Assembly (NCBI GenBank): GCA_037951165.1
Contig: JBBDHG010000451.1
Location: forward strand, 639,001 to 703,000
Length of the DNA stretch: 64,000 nt
From: Lophius americanus
Lineage: Eukaryota > Chordata > Actinopteri > Lophiiformes > Lophiidae
Reading direction: 5' to 3'
The translations under genes and the position numbers were made by a program. How positions within the stretch are numbered: the stretch's first letter is position 1; each line of letters begins with the position of its first letter. The notes under the pieces were generated by a model that saw only the letters and a list, made by a program, of their open reading frames with translations, ran no database searches and was not told the origin of the DNA. Below are positions 22,577 to 35,649 of the stretch, in pieces.

Positions 22577-24499
22577 GTAATCTGTCTTTTATTAAGGACA
22601 AATGTATGTTATAATCGGAGGATACTTTAAAGTGAAGCATTGGGTGGGTGGATGTATTTTTTTAAATGCTACTTTTAAAGAATAGATTGGATGTAACACA
22701 TTCACATGTTGGTCAAATTTTTGACGCTTTGGATAACTTCCGGGTAGTTTATTACCCCTCAGTGTTCCTTTAATAAGACCCAGGAATTCACTATAAATTA
22801 GTACGAGTTTTGTAATTTCAATCCTATGCTATCTTTCTGCAAAGAATTCCGACAAATGTATCACCGACGCGTGTCTCTCATTCATTATCAGCCAAAAAAT
22901 GCCAATTTGTCTTCATAAATCTTTATTCACTATAATGTATTTTTATCATTAACTTACAATAAACTTACATAAATGTTTCTATCCATGATCTTATATCATA
23001 GCACTAACAAAAACAGAAGGCTTTAATTTGAAAATATTGTATGTATAAAATCTATGTTTATTACATATATGACGCTGTAGTTACCGTCTTTTGCCGGTAG
23101 AGGGAGTAACTCCATCGCCGGAACGGCAGGGATCCTTCTGGAAGGTGAATTTCTCCTAATTGTAATTTTGCAGTTTAAGGATTAACATAGCTAGATTATT
23201 TTAATTTATTTTCTTAAAGTTGTATTTTGATAGGATGCAAACAGAAAAACACCGAGTCCTACATAAAATAAAATACAATTGTTGGAATCTTTACTTACAG
23301 TTGGAATTAATTTGATACTGTGATTGGTAAAAGGTTTATTTTTGTCAAAATTAAACTTAATATTGACTTTTTTTTAAAGTACATTTCCTGCAATATTTAA
23401 TGAAAAACTCTAAAGTCTTCGATATAAATGAGTATTCACCGTCTCTCCTTACGCTGGTTCAACCGCAGCACCGAGGCCACAGAGTTGATGCCCCATCCTG
23501 ATCCAGCTGCTGACCTTTGACCTATGAGTGATGGCCTTCTGGTCGTCCGAGAATAGAGGTTTCCAGTCTGTAAGGCACCCGGTGTTTATGGTCACCTGGT
23601 GTTTATCATGTCTACCTTCCTTTTGGTTTTATTTATATTATTTATTTTAATTATTTTTAAGCCCCTTTTGTTTTTTATTTGTTGTGTGATGTGATGTTTT
23701 CTTTCATTTTAATCCTTTGTTGTTGTTTTTCTTCTCTACTTCTATTCCATCTGGTTTCAGTCTGTGATATGTCAACTTTAATTTTTAATGTTATTATCTT
23801 CATTCCCTTTGGTTTAAATCCTTTTCGCTTGTTTCTTGGCGTCATCTTTTATTTCTATTTTTGTCTGCCGTTCATTATTTTCTTTCCCTTTTGTTCAATT
23901 GCTTTTATTGTAGGATGCGATGTCATCTTTTCTTTCTTTTTAATTTAAAGTTTTCTTTCATTTTTTATATTCTTCTATTTTGTTACATCCCATCACTTTA
24001 AAAAAAATTATTTTTTACTTTTATTGTATTTATTTTCATTTTCTCCGATTTTTCTGTCATCTTATTTTGAAAGGTATTATCCTGTTTTTAAAGCGTCTTT
24101 ATGAATGAAATTATTATTTGGATTATTATTTATTATTCACAGCTCAATTTCCTTTTTTTTTCAAACTAGTCTTCAGTCTAAAAAAATAAAATACAGATAA
24201 TTACATGATTAATGTAATTAAAATTTTTTATTTTTTTTTAGAGTTTTAGAATCGTCATTAATATGCGAGAAACATCTTTTGATGAGTCTGCGTTGATTCG
24301 TTCTTATTGTGTTTTGGCGTCCGGCAGCTGCCTCAATCACACGAAGAGAAATAAAGATTTGACGGGACAGGAAGTGAAGGACACCAACAGGAAGTGACGA
24401 ACGCCGACAGGAAGTGAAAGACACCAACATGAAGTGAAGGACGCCGACCGGAAGTGAAGGACGCCGACAGCAAGTTGCGGGACTCACAGCACAGCACAG
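22577..24499. other. AT-rich intergenic region
   Basis: About 1.9 kb between the tRNA and the gng2 3' end. It is AT-rich with a T-rich low-complexity stretch (23590-24080). The only long open frame (23679-23948) is this T-rich sequence, giving a Phe/Ile/Leu-rich peptide without family resemblance. A short tandem repeat sits at its right end. Confidence 0.6.
24367..24476. repeat. 20-bp tandem repeat containing GGAAGTG
   Basis: About five to six units of AGGAAGTGAAGGACGCCGAC with small changes. Each intact unit holds GGAAGTG, the core of an ETS-factor site. It lies just beyond the predicted gng2 poly(A) signal. Confidence 0.85.
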
Positions 24500-24505
24500 T
24501 TTATT
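24500..24505 (-). terminator. Predicted gng2 polyadenylation signal
   Basis: TTTATT on the + strand (AATAAA on the - strand), 681 bases downstream of the gng2 stop codon. It is the clearest signal in a plausible 3'UTR; usage unproven. Confidence 0.5.
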
Positions 24506-25185
24506 CGTCAGTCATTTTGTACAAACAGTAGAAAGAGGGTTGGTATCTGAAGGAGACCGACTGCATCACGTTCGCCATGTAGACGTCGACACACAGATTT
24601 TTTTTTCAGACAGGTTTTTTTGTCAAGAGAATTCCAGACGTCCTAATAGAAAAGCTTCCACTAACCCGCAGTAAGAAAAGAAGAACGGAGCCGTTTCAGG
24701 AATCACGCACAGTTATAGAAAGATACGGAGGAACGACTTAAAAAACAAAAAAAACATTCCAATAATCAGGCGGCGTCTGGTGTCTCCTCCCACTAACCAC
24801 TAAACAGAACATTTTGAAAGTCCAGAAAGAACCACTAAATAATTTTTCCTCTTTTTTATATTTTTGTTGTTGTTTTTGTTTTACACATCACACAACCTGG
24901 TGGGCCGTCCTTCACGTCTCCGGGTTATCGTTTTCGTAGTCTGAAAAAAAAAAAAAGAAGCCCCCTCAAACATGCGGAAGCGCCTCCCCCCCCTCAACAC
25001 AAGCAATCACACCCACCCTTCAGTGGTTACACGTAAACTCTGTCGCACGCTTTCGCTGCTGTTCAAGACGTGGAGGTCGGGGGGCAATGATCGCCGTGCC
25101 CACCTACGAGAAGATTTTCTAGGTAATTTGAACGTCCATGTTCGACGTTCCACACCGAGCAGACTGCTGAAGGGCGGCGGCGAGT

Positions 25186-26789
<1,604 letters not shown>

Positions 26790-27055
26790 TCAGGTGTGGT
26801 AGGTGGACTTCCTGCGTGGAGAAGAGTCAAACATCCTGTTGAAGATGAGCTCAATGATGCAGACAGTAACGGAAACGTTGTTTATTGTCACATGCCTGTG
26901 AACCTAGCACACACACAGGATGTTATTTATGGTGTCTGTTGCTAGGCAGCCCCTGACAATGAGGGGGGGGGGGGTCCGGATCTATATTTCTCATAACTTC
27001 CTGTCCCACAGGAAGTCAGGGTCATATGATGGATGTCATCTGTCTATGGTCGGAG

Positions 27056-27186
27056 GTGAAGATGAAGGTGTCAGAGGTGAAGATGAAGTGTCTGAAATTA
27101 AGATGAAGGTGTCAGAGGTGAAGATGAAGGTGTCAGAGGTGAAGATGAAGGTGTCTGAAATGAAGATGAAGGTGTCTGAGGTGAAG
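27056..27186. repeat. 21-bp minisatellite, about six units
   Basis: Units of GTGAAGATGAAGGTGTCAGAG with substitutions and one short unit. Because 21 is divisible by 3 it gives a long open frame of VSEVKMK repeats, with no sign of being a gene. Confidence 0.9.
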
Positions 27187-27239
27187 GACACGTCCGTCTG
27201 TGAGGACGTCATCCTCCAACGAGCCTCAGTGCAACACTA

Positions 27240-27599
27240 CACTCAAAAAAATCAATCACTTCATAGTTTAAGTTTTGATTTTATTCAAATAACCATGTGT
27301 TTATTAAAATTTCATAGATTCAGTAAATAATACATTTTATATTTTTTATTATTAATAAATAAATAATTACATTTATTCAGCTAAAAAAAAACTATGAACA
27401 GGGTTTAAATGTGTGTCACTTTAGAAAAAATCAGGATTCAATTATTTATAATTTTATATACATTATACATAAAGTCACAATTAAATGAAGAATTTACAAC
27501 TTAAATGAATAAGTAAGACTCAAAAATACTTAATTTATTTTAGGATACTATTTCAAGTAATTTCTTTATGTTCATCAAATTTTTTTTTTTTTTACAGTG
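27240..27599. mobile_element. MITE-like element, CACTGTAAAA family (copy 3)
   Basis: The left end CACTCAAAAAAAT (27240) is degenerate; the right end is a T-run followed by ACAGTG to 27599. The interior shares TTTCAAGTAATTTCTTTA with copy 4. About 360 bp, AT-rich. Confidence 0.5.
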
Positions 27600-27744
27600 T
27601 ATGATTGGACCAAAAAGCTAAAAAAAATAATAATAATTTACAGTTTAAAATTCTTAAAATCTGTTTCAAACACTAAAATGTAAAACAGTATATAACAAAC
27701 CTGACGTTATTTGATTCCTGCTGCGTTTGAAGTCAAATATTACA

Positions 27745-27905
27745 CACTGTAAAAAATTGTTTAAAATGACTTCCACTGGTGTCACCATTAAATTAAGTCG
27801 TTCAAACTTCAATTAATAAAGTTGGACTCAAAAATACTTTATTTAATTTAGGGAAGGGTTTCAAGTAATTTCTTTAGGTTCACAAACTATTATCTTTTTA
27901 CAGTG
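27745..27905. mobile_element. MITE-like element, CACTGTAAAA family (copy 4)
   Basis: CACTGTAAAAAAT at 27745 and CTTTTTACAGTG ending at 27905 are inverted ends of a 161-bp AT-rich element. It shares AAAAATACTTTATTTAATTT-type sequence with copy 3. Confidence 0.65.
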
Positions 27906-28099
27906 TCATGATTAAACCCTAAAAGCATAAAAAGGTGAAACTCGAGCTTTTGAAATTTTTCAAACCACTCTTTGTTTTTTTTGTTTTTTTAAGTAAAACT
28001 TTATTTAATCTGGTGAACAAATTAAATAATTTTTTTTTTCTTTCTTTTTACAGTGAAGGGTCCTTCAGCAAGACCCCAAACCCAAACTTATGCTGCCTG

Positions 28100-28101
<2 letters not shown>

Positions 28102-28134
<33 letters not shown>
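28102..28134. repeat. (ATT)n microsatellite
   Basis: About eleven ATT triplets, just right of the last CACTGTAAAA-type element. Confidence 0.9.
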
Positions 28135-29041
28135 CATTTTTTTTGCTGAAATCAAGACAATTTGATTTGAAGTGAAGAATATTTGGTTTCATTTCTAGAA
28201 CTTTCTGTTTTTGCAGTGCAGATGAGACGATGTCACGACGTCAGAACCGCTTCTTGGAGTCGCTGAGGCCCGTTCAGCAGCATCTGCTTCTGTTGTTCCA
28301 CCCGTTTATTCTGGTTCTTCTTCTGATTTGTGGGAGGTCGGTTCTGGCTGCGTGTCCTCAGACGCTCCTCTGGGTTTCATTCCCGCTCTGATTAAACGGA
28401 TCAGCTGGGAGCGCTTCCAGAACAGCTTCGTCCTTGTTGTGGGATCAATCTAAGCTGGACCCCCCCCCTCCCCCCTCCCTCGTCTGTCAGTAAGGCCCAG
28501 TGTGGGGGAGAGACTGATCTCAGCAAGGGGCTGGAGCCCGGCGTGGTTCTTGATGGAACACCTGCTCATCAGCAGAAGTTGCAGCAGGGTTCTCACGGCG
28601 ACGCCCACCTCCACACCGCATCATCAACGGAAGCACGCACCGGATCAAAGGTCAAAGGTCCTCATGAGATTATTTCCTGTTTGTCAGCTCACCGCAAAAT
28701 GGATGAATATGGACTTCAGCAAGTCCCCAGTGGACACAAGTCCTCAGAGGATGAAACCAGTCCTTAGAGAGGAGAAGGAGGGCCGTCCCTCCTTCTCTTC
28801 TCTGAGGAGGACTGGAACATCTCTAATGGCTGTCAGATGATTCATGGAGCAGACGGCGCACGATTAGCAGCGCAGCATAAACATCAGCTGAGGGATCCTG
28901 GATCTTCTCATCCTGACAGGAGCTCCAACTTCTGGAGGTCCGGGTTTCAAAAAAGAAACCTTCCAACTTCTTATCCGTGTCAAAATGTTCATTATTTCTC
29001 TTTGTAACAATAAAATAAGTTTGTAAATCAACATGAATATT

Positions 29042-29188
29042 ATCAGCCATAACATTATAACCACTGACAATGACAGACGATCTACTTTTCACACAAATTT
29101 TGCGATAAGTTGAAGCTGGCTCTGATAGAAAGGTGTCAGAACACACACAGTGACATCACAGTGACATCACAGTGACATCACAGTGACC
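29042..29188. mobile_element. Dispersed repeat fragment (ATCAGCCATAACATTA)
   Basis: ATCAGCCATAACATTATAAC at 29043 and AGAAAGGTGTCAGAACACAC at 29128 belong to the same dispersed teleost repeat as 16473-16682. It ends in about three and a half tandem copies of a 12-bp unit (CACAGTGACATC) at 29149-29188. Confidence 0.6.
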
Positions 29189-30886
29189 TGGCGAGAGACG
29201 TGACTTGGAGATTAGCACAAAAAGCTAGGACTTGACTCGAGGACTCGTTCACAGGCGTTAGACTGGATGTCGACACTCGCTCAAAGACTAAAATAAATAG
29301 ATTTTGGCTGCTAGCGCCCGATGACGGCGACATGTTTGGTGCGCTGTTAGCATATCTGACTCAACCTGATGGGTCCGATCGGAACCCATGACCCGCTGCT
29401 CTTGTCTTACCTTGTCTGCTGGAGCTGCTGTCCGGAGGTCCGTCCGAGGTTCAGTCTGTCGCCGCTCTACGCTCTGAAAGCCAAGATTAGCAGAGTTAGA
29501 TTCAGGAGAGGAGCATCTGCAGCTTCTAGAGAAAAGTCCGGTTTGCACTTGCAGTTAGCTGATGCTAACTGTAGCGGGCTCCGGAACCAGAGAACTGATT
29601 ATAATGACTGACTAATAATAATTGATCGCCATCCGTCGACCTTCCTCGTTAGCCTTTCATCTTTCTTTTGTTTTTAAGAGTAGGATTCTCTCTGAGCATC
29701 TACTCAGCAGAGTCATCAGCCACCATCACCAGTGTCTGGACCACCGTGACAGAAACCTTTCGATCACAATCTCACCGAACAATCCGAGCACCAAAAACTG
29801 TCTGGCAGACATTTTATCCCTCCTTTATTCACTTATAAGTTATTATTCGTGACACTCACTTAATCTACGTAGTCTTTGTGGGACAGAACCAGGAGGTCTC
29901 CCCATTTGGACCAGCTGGATAGACAATGGACCCAAAATGTGACATTAATGGCTTTTGTTGCCAGATGGGGATTTAGGCTGCAACATACCATCTATTTCCA
30001 CTAGGGGGAGCTACATGCTAACTCTCCAACCTCTGGCAGTGGCTTAGAACTAATGTTTACAATAAAAAATGTAAAACAAGATGGAAGCCGGATTACGAGC
30101 CTCCTGAGAAGGCGGGTCAGCAAATAAAGAAGACTATGAATGTGACATGATGATGATGATGATGATGTAACAAGGCATTAATATATAACATAGTAGAATG
30201 AGTCAACTGCATACCAACCACCCCTGAGGAGCACCAAAGTGAGGCTCCCAGGGATTACATTACCGGGACGGTCCAGGGACAGAACCTCTGACCTTCTGAT
30301 ATGAGAAGAGACTCAGGTGGACCATCTGTACGAACCTCTGAGCGGTCTTAGCTGCTGTAGACACTTAGTCCCGACACTATTTACATTCACCGTCAGGTGA
30401 GCTCAGAGGACAAACAGCGAGTCACATGACCTGCAGCTCGTGACTGAGTTCTATTTGCTCGTGTCTTCACTGAAACACTCACTTTAACATCCGTGAATCA
30501 GCCAGGAGAAATGACGCCGCTCCGATGACCTTTGACCTTGATGTGGTTATAAAATCTTCGCAGACGCAGCGATCATGACGATGATGATTCTGTAAAATCG
30601 CCGACTTTTCCTGTGATACTAGAAAGTAGCCCTGAAGGAATCTGCTGCCAAGACAGGTCTGCTGGGCATAAACATCTGTGCCCAAAGGCACAATGGCACC
30701 GCCAGACCGCTGAATCTGAGTCTTCACACCACAACAGCGGCGACTATCTACATCCAGCAATAAGATCCATCAGAATCCATCCGACCCGCCGAAGCTGTCC
30801 GTCATCTGGAGACAGAGTCCAGCTCAAAGACGCGGTCATAAAGGACACCGTTGTCTGTCAGCAATGACACTGATGTAGAGCTGGTT

Positions 30887-30990
30887 AGCTTCTCTGTGAC
30901 ATCACGGTGTGTTCTGACACACTTCTACCAGAACCGAAGGCTCTAACCACTGCAGAGCAGGGAAACCCAACAAGACCTGCAGTTCTTGTC
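30887..30990 (+). mobile_element. Dispersed repeat fragment, internal part, opposite orientation
   Basis: GGTGTGTTCTGACACACTTC followed by ACCACTGCAGAGCAGGGAAA and AACAAGACCTGCAGTTC match the internal portion of the same family as 29042. Its first 40 bases are the reverse complement of about 29120-29165. Confidence 0.55.
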
Positions 30991-31904
30991 CTCTGCTTTT
31001 ATGCCTCGAACGCATCTTGAACTGGAGGGAAAAAACCAGGAAGGTGCATCATGGGAGATCCATTCCCTCCTGGGTTCTAGCCTTCTGTTCCGCGTAACGG
31101 ACACGCTCTATCCAGGCTGCCAGGACCAACGAATCAATCGGACCCCCTCCAGCATCCTTCCGCTGCCATTTGGACCCGTTCTGATCCCCCTCCTGTGGGT
31201 TCTTCTGGTTTGTCACCTCCACAGATGGGATTAGAACCGCCGCTGCTCTCCGGGTGCGGCGGATGCTGAGGGTGATTAGACGCCGCAGGAATCATCCTGC
31301 TGAGGAAAGTATAAATCCTGGCGGGTCAATAGTGAGCTCTCCCGGTCCACCTCACCTTCACTCCCCCCTCCTTAGGAGAGAAAGTAAGGCAGCCGATCAG
31401 GGAGAGTGTTCGTCCTCCATGATGCTCACGGTGTGAAACCGGAGCGTGGTAATTAAAAAGCTGTCCCTACCGTTCAGCCATCTGGACCCTGGAGAGTCGG
31501 CCATTAACCTGTGAGGGTCTGCAGAGACGAGGAGGCAGGATCGGACCCCCGCTCACAGATACCTGAGGCTAACAGTAAAGTCTAGGTTCTACAACTCTCT
31601 TTTACCAAGTCTCTTTGAGACAGTCGGAGGACGGAAAGAGACAAAAGAAGACACTTCATTTTGAGACAGCTCGACGTTTTACCGTCTCACATTCAACGAT
31701 TTCTGACTGAGTTGGGCTTAAACTGTAGGATTTTAGATTTGGCGTCGTTTGATTCCGATGCCGATAAATCACACAGTACGGCGCGTCGGTAAATTAAGAA
31801 GTTTGTGTGCTAGCAACATGCTAACAAGACAGAAACCAAGGAGCTGTCTTGAACATTTTATTTACATCCAGAATGCCAAAACCTTTAAAAGAGAGGAGCT
31901 GGTG

Positions 31905-32046
31905 TATCTGGACTCGTAGGGGACTAGAACTCATACCTGGACTAAAACTCGTACCTGGACTCATAGGGGACTGGATCTCGTACCTGGACTCATAGGTGAC
32001 TGGATCTCGTACCTGGACTCATAGGTAGAGAGTCATAGGTCATAGG
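31905..32046. repeat. Imperfect ~29-bp tandem repeat
   Basis: About four units of CTGGACTCATAGGTGACTGG followed by ATCTCGTAC, decaying into short TCATAGGTC repeats at the right end. Confidence 0.8.
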
Positions 32047-32095
32047 TCAAGTCATAGTCTTTCTTTTCCGTTTTACGACAGAACTCATCAAAAAG

Positions 32096-32158
32096 TGTTC
32101 TTCATCACTGTTTTCTGAGTGATGAAGAACAGGGCAAGCCTGTTCTTCATCACTCAGA
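32096..32158. other. Perfect 20-bp hairpin with a competing third arm
   Basis: TCTGAGTGATGAAGAACAGG (32114-32133) is exactly complementary to CCTGTTCTTCATCACTCAGA (32139-32158) across a 5-base loop. The first arm can instead pair over 14 bp with TGTTCTTCATCACT at 32096-32109. Structure seen directly; function unknown. Confidence 0.9.
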
Positions 32159-32869
32159 GGAAGGTCCAGGCCTCCCCGGCGCGGCTCTATCTCCTCGGTA
32201 GGACCATCAGTCACAGGATGTGATGTCACAGAAGAACAGCCAAGGACACATCGATCGGCGAGGTCAAAAAGAATGAGATCGAATGAATTAATAAAGGCTG
32301 GAAATAGAATGAAGTTGATCGGGACGATGAAGACGGTGATATCGTGTCTCAGGAGAGGACAGGAAACATAAGATTGACCTCCAGAGTTTTTTCACGGAAC
32401 CATTAGGAGGAGATCGACCACCGACCGTAACACGGCTCGGATCCTGACCTCCAGCGGGAGGAAGGACACGCCTCCCTCCATCGCTGTCAGCGCCCTGTGC
32501 CGACCTCTAGGATCACATGACCACGTCCTTCATTCAGGAACAGATGAGGAGAAAGAAACGCCTCCGTGCATTTATGCATAACTGTATCCCAGAATCCTCA
32601 GATCACGTAAAAAACTTCAATAATAAATAATCAGATAGTCAGTAAAAATATTCAAAAGGTACAAAAATACCATAAATAATCCAGAATTACCTCATTATTC
32701 TGGATAACTCAAAATCTACTTCACAAATCTTTTCCTAATTTGATCAACACATAGTTCTTAGTGCGAGGAAGAACTGGGTCAATATTTGGCAAAGGTGGGT
32801 TTCATATTTTTCCGCCACCAGGGGGAGCATTATCTCCAAAATCAGTTATTTTGCCAAAATATCTCGACT

Positions 32870-33149
32870 GGGATCTGATCCTAGAACAGACTGATGACAT
32901 CATAGAAACAGTTAGGTGGAGTCACTATGGGATCTGATCCTAGAACAGACTGATGACCTTATAGAAACAGTTAGGTGGAGTCACTATGGGATCTGATCCT
33001 AGAACAGACTGATGACATCATAGAAACAGTTAGGTGGAGTCACTGTGGGATCTGATCCTAGAACAGACTGATGACATCATAGAAACAGTTAGGTAGAGTC
33101 ATTGTGGGATCTGATCCTAGAACAGACTGATGACATCATAGAAACAGGT
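32870..33149. repeat. 59-bp tandem repeat, 4 copies plus a partial
   Basis: Units begin GGGATCTGATCCTAGAACAG at 32870, 32929, 32988, 33047 and 33106. They differ by a few substitutions and the fifth breaks off after about 42 bp. Confidence 0.95.
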
Positions 33150-33699
33150 TGATTCCAGGCAGAATTCTGGTCCTGTTCTGTGGAGGGTTGTGATTCATCA
33201 CAGACCGTTACCAAGAACAAACAACATTCCTTTCCGCACCTAGAGGCACCAAGTCAACAACAACACATGTTTGTGGAAGTGTTTGTTTCTTGTCAACAAA
33301 GTTAGAAGTGATTAAAATTAAGAACCAGTCCCACGCTGACGTCCCCCACAGCAAAGGATCTATCCTCGAAAAGCCCCCCATCTCCTGCGTAGTACCAGAA
33401 ATCCCCCCCCAGATGGAACTCCTCCCATTAAATGTGACGTATTAATATGTGTCTATTATATATGTGTCATGGTAGATTTGTGTAACCCTGGCAACAAACA
33501 AACTAACAAACAAACAAAGTGTAAACAAAACCACCCACAAGATAGTCAGACATGAAGACGATGTGATGAAGGTCCTTCAATTATTGACTCTCATCAACAC
33601 TGAGATGTTCTCTTCCAATCAGTCCACCTCCACCTCCATCTCCACCTCCACCACCCGCCAATATTCGATCAGCCCGCCCACGCTGCCTTCTTAGACGCT

Positions 33700-34165
33700 G
33701 CTGTGTGTGTGTCCTAGTGTGTGTGTGTCAGTGTGTGTTTGTGTCTGTGTGTGTGTCCTAGTGTGTGTGTGTCAGTGTGTGTTTGTGTCTGTGTGTGTGT
33801 CCTAGTGTGTGTTTGTGTCTGTGTGTGTGTCCTAGTGTGGGTGTCTGTGTGTGTGTTTGTGTCTGTGTGTGTGTGTGTCTGTGTGTGTGTCCTAGTGTGT
33901 GTGTGTCAGTGTGTGTGTTTGTGTCTCTGTGTGTGTCCTAGTGTGTGGGTGATAGTGTGTGTGTGTGTGTGTGTCCATGTTTGTGTGTGCCCATGTTTGT
34001 GTGTGTGTGTCCATGTTTGTGTGTGTGTGTGTGTGACCATGTTTGTGTGTGTCTGTCTGTGTGTGTCCATGTTTGTGTGTGTGTGCGTGTGTGTGTGTGT
34101 GTGTGTGTCTGTCCATGTTTGTGTGTGTGTGCGTGTGGGTGTGTGTGTCTGTCTGTGTGTGTCCA

Positions 34166-34196
<31 letters not shown>

Positions 34197-34340
34197 CTGT
34201 CCATGTTTGTTTGTGTGTGTGTGTGTACCCATGTTTGTGTGTGTGTGCGTGTGTGCGTGTGTGTGTGTGTGTCTGTCCATGTGCGTGTGTGTGTGTGTGT
34301 CTGTCCATGTTTGTGTGTGTGTGTGTGTTCGTGTGTTGGG
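33700..34340. repeat. Interrupted (TG)n array
   Basis: About 640 bp of TG repeats broken by recurring CCTAGTG, CCATGTTTG and TCTG blocks. The long Cys/Val-rich open frame across it is an artefact of the repeat. Confidence 0.95.
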
Positions 34341-35649
34341 GGGGGGAGGCAGTGGCCCAGGAAATGATGCCTCCTCTGGGAGTCCAGGAGGCGGCAGGAG
34401 GAGGTTTATTCCTCCGGGGAGAAACAAATGTGTTCTATTATGTTTATTAAATCAAACGATCAGCGCCGGCGTGTTTCTGCTTTTGTGGATTAAAGCAGCG
34501 ACCAAACGGTTTATTTTCCTCTTCAAAGCCTCGTGTTCAGAACCTTTTATGTGCCCCTTATGCAAGAACCACGTAGTTAGTGGGCCACAAACGATGCGAC
34601 CAGAACACGCTTCAAAAGCAGGCCAACATAAAAGCCTGCAACCGGAGCGGGAAAGTCAACCGCCACCCGAACCGGACCGATCATCGTCCAGAACTCAGCT
34701 GAGAGAGACGGCCCCTTTAAGTTCCTCTGGATATTTGGCAGCCGTCGTGTTTCTTTTTTCCACCCTGGAAATCATCCTTGGAGGGGGGCCGCTGTGTTCG
34801 CCAAATCTAAAAGGTCACAAATGATAGTTTTACCAGCTTTTGGGTCGAGGCACGTCTTTGTTCCGGGTTCTAACCGAGGAATCAGCCGCCGTTCTTTTTT
34901 TCCGTACGCCTCTGAGTGATGAGGCTTAAACGGACTTTTCCTCTGGAGTCAATCAGCCCGCCAAGAATAACACAGCCGGGTTCCTGGGCTCTTAACAATA
35001 TTACAAACATCCGGGCTGTTTAGGTTCTGCTGAGAGGGTCAGAGTGCTGCTGGGACGGTTTCAGAACCGCGCCGGATCCAAATCTACGTCTGGCTGAAAA
35101 GCCGCTACTTCAGTCTGTTCATCCAATCCGTCATGCGTTAGCGTCGCCGAGGAGCCGCCTGTCTGGTAGAAGAAGCTCTCAAAAAGGTCAGAACAGATTT
35201 GGGGGCGGGACTAACGGCCCACAGAACAAAACACCGGACTTTGGTGTTGGTCTGGATCAGAACTGAGCCGCATTGGATGGTAGTACGAGTCTCTGAACGC
35301 CGCTCCATCTTTAAACTTTTACCTTTATGAGTCTCAACAGAGGATCAACCGTTTCCATCTTCCTCTGTCACAGCAACCAACTGCCTGTCCTCTCTCACCA
35401 CATCCAGAACCATACCATGAACCCATCCGTCCCTCCTACTGCTCACCTCACCTCATACATGTCCTGGACCACTCCAGGATACTTCCTGTCCCTCCAGAAC
35501 CTCCTCATGCAGTCCCACAATTCCTCCCTCGCTACTCGGTCCTACCTTGTACTAAATCCACGAAGGATAGACCTTAACTTCTGTCAAAGTTGAACGTTAA
35601 AAATCACCTAGGCTCAAGTTTGCATAAATTAGTAAAATACAGTTAATTG

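Noticed and set aside
26920..27330. Open frame with VSEVKMK repeats
   Set aside because: The frame results from a 21-bp tandem repeat; no start context, splice sites or family resemblance.
33721..34824. 367-codon open frame rich in Cys and Val
   Set aside because: It is the translation of an interrupted TG microsatellite; all frames on both strands stay open for the same reason.
35327..35593. 88-codon frame beginning MSLNRGST
   Set aside because: Low-complexity CT-rich sequence resembling a dispersed repeat; no splice-supported exon or known domain.
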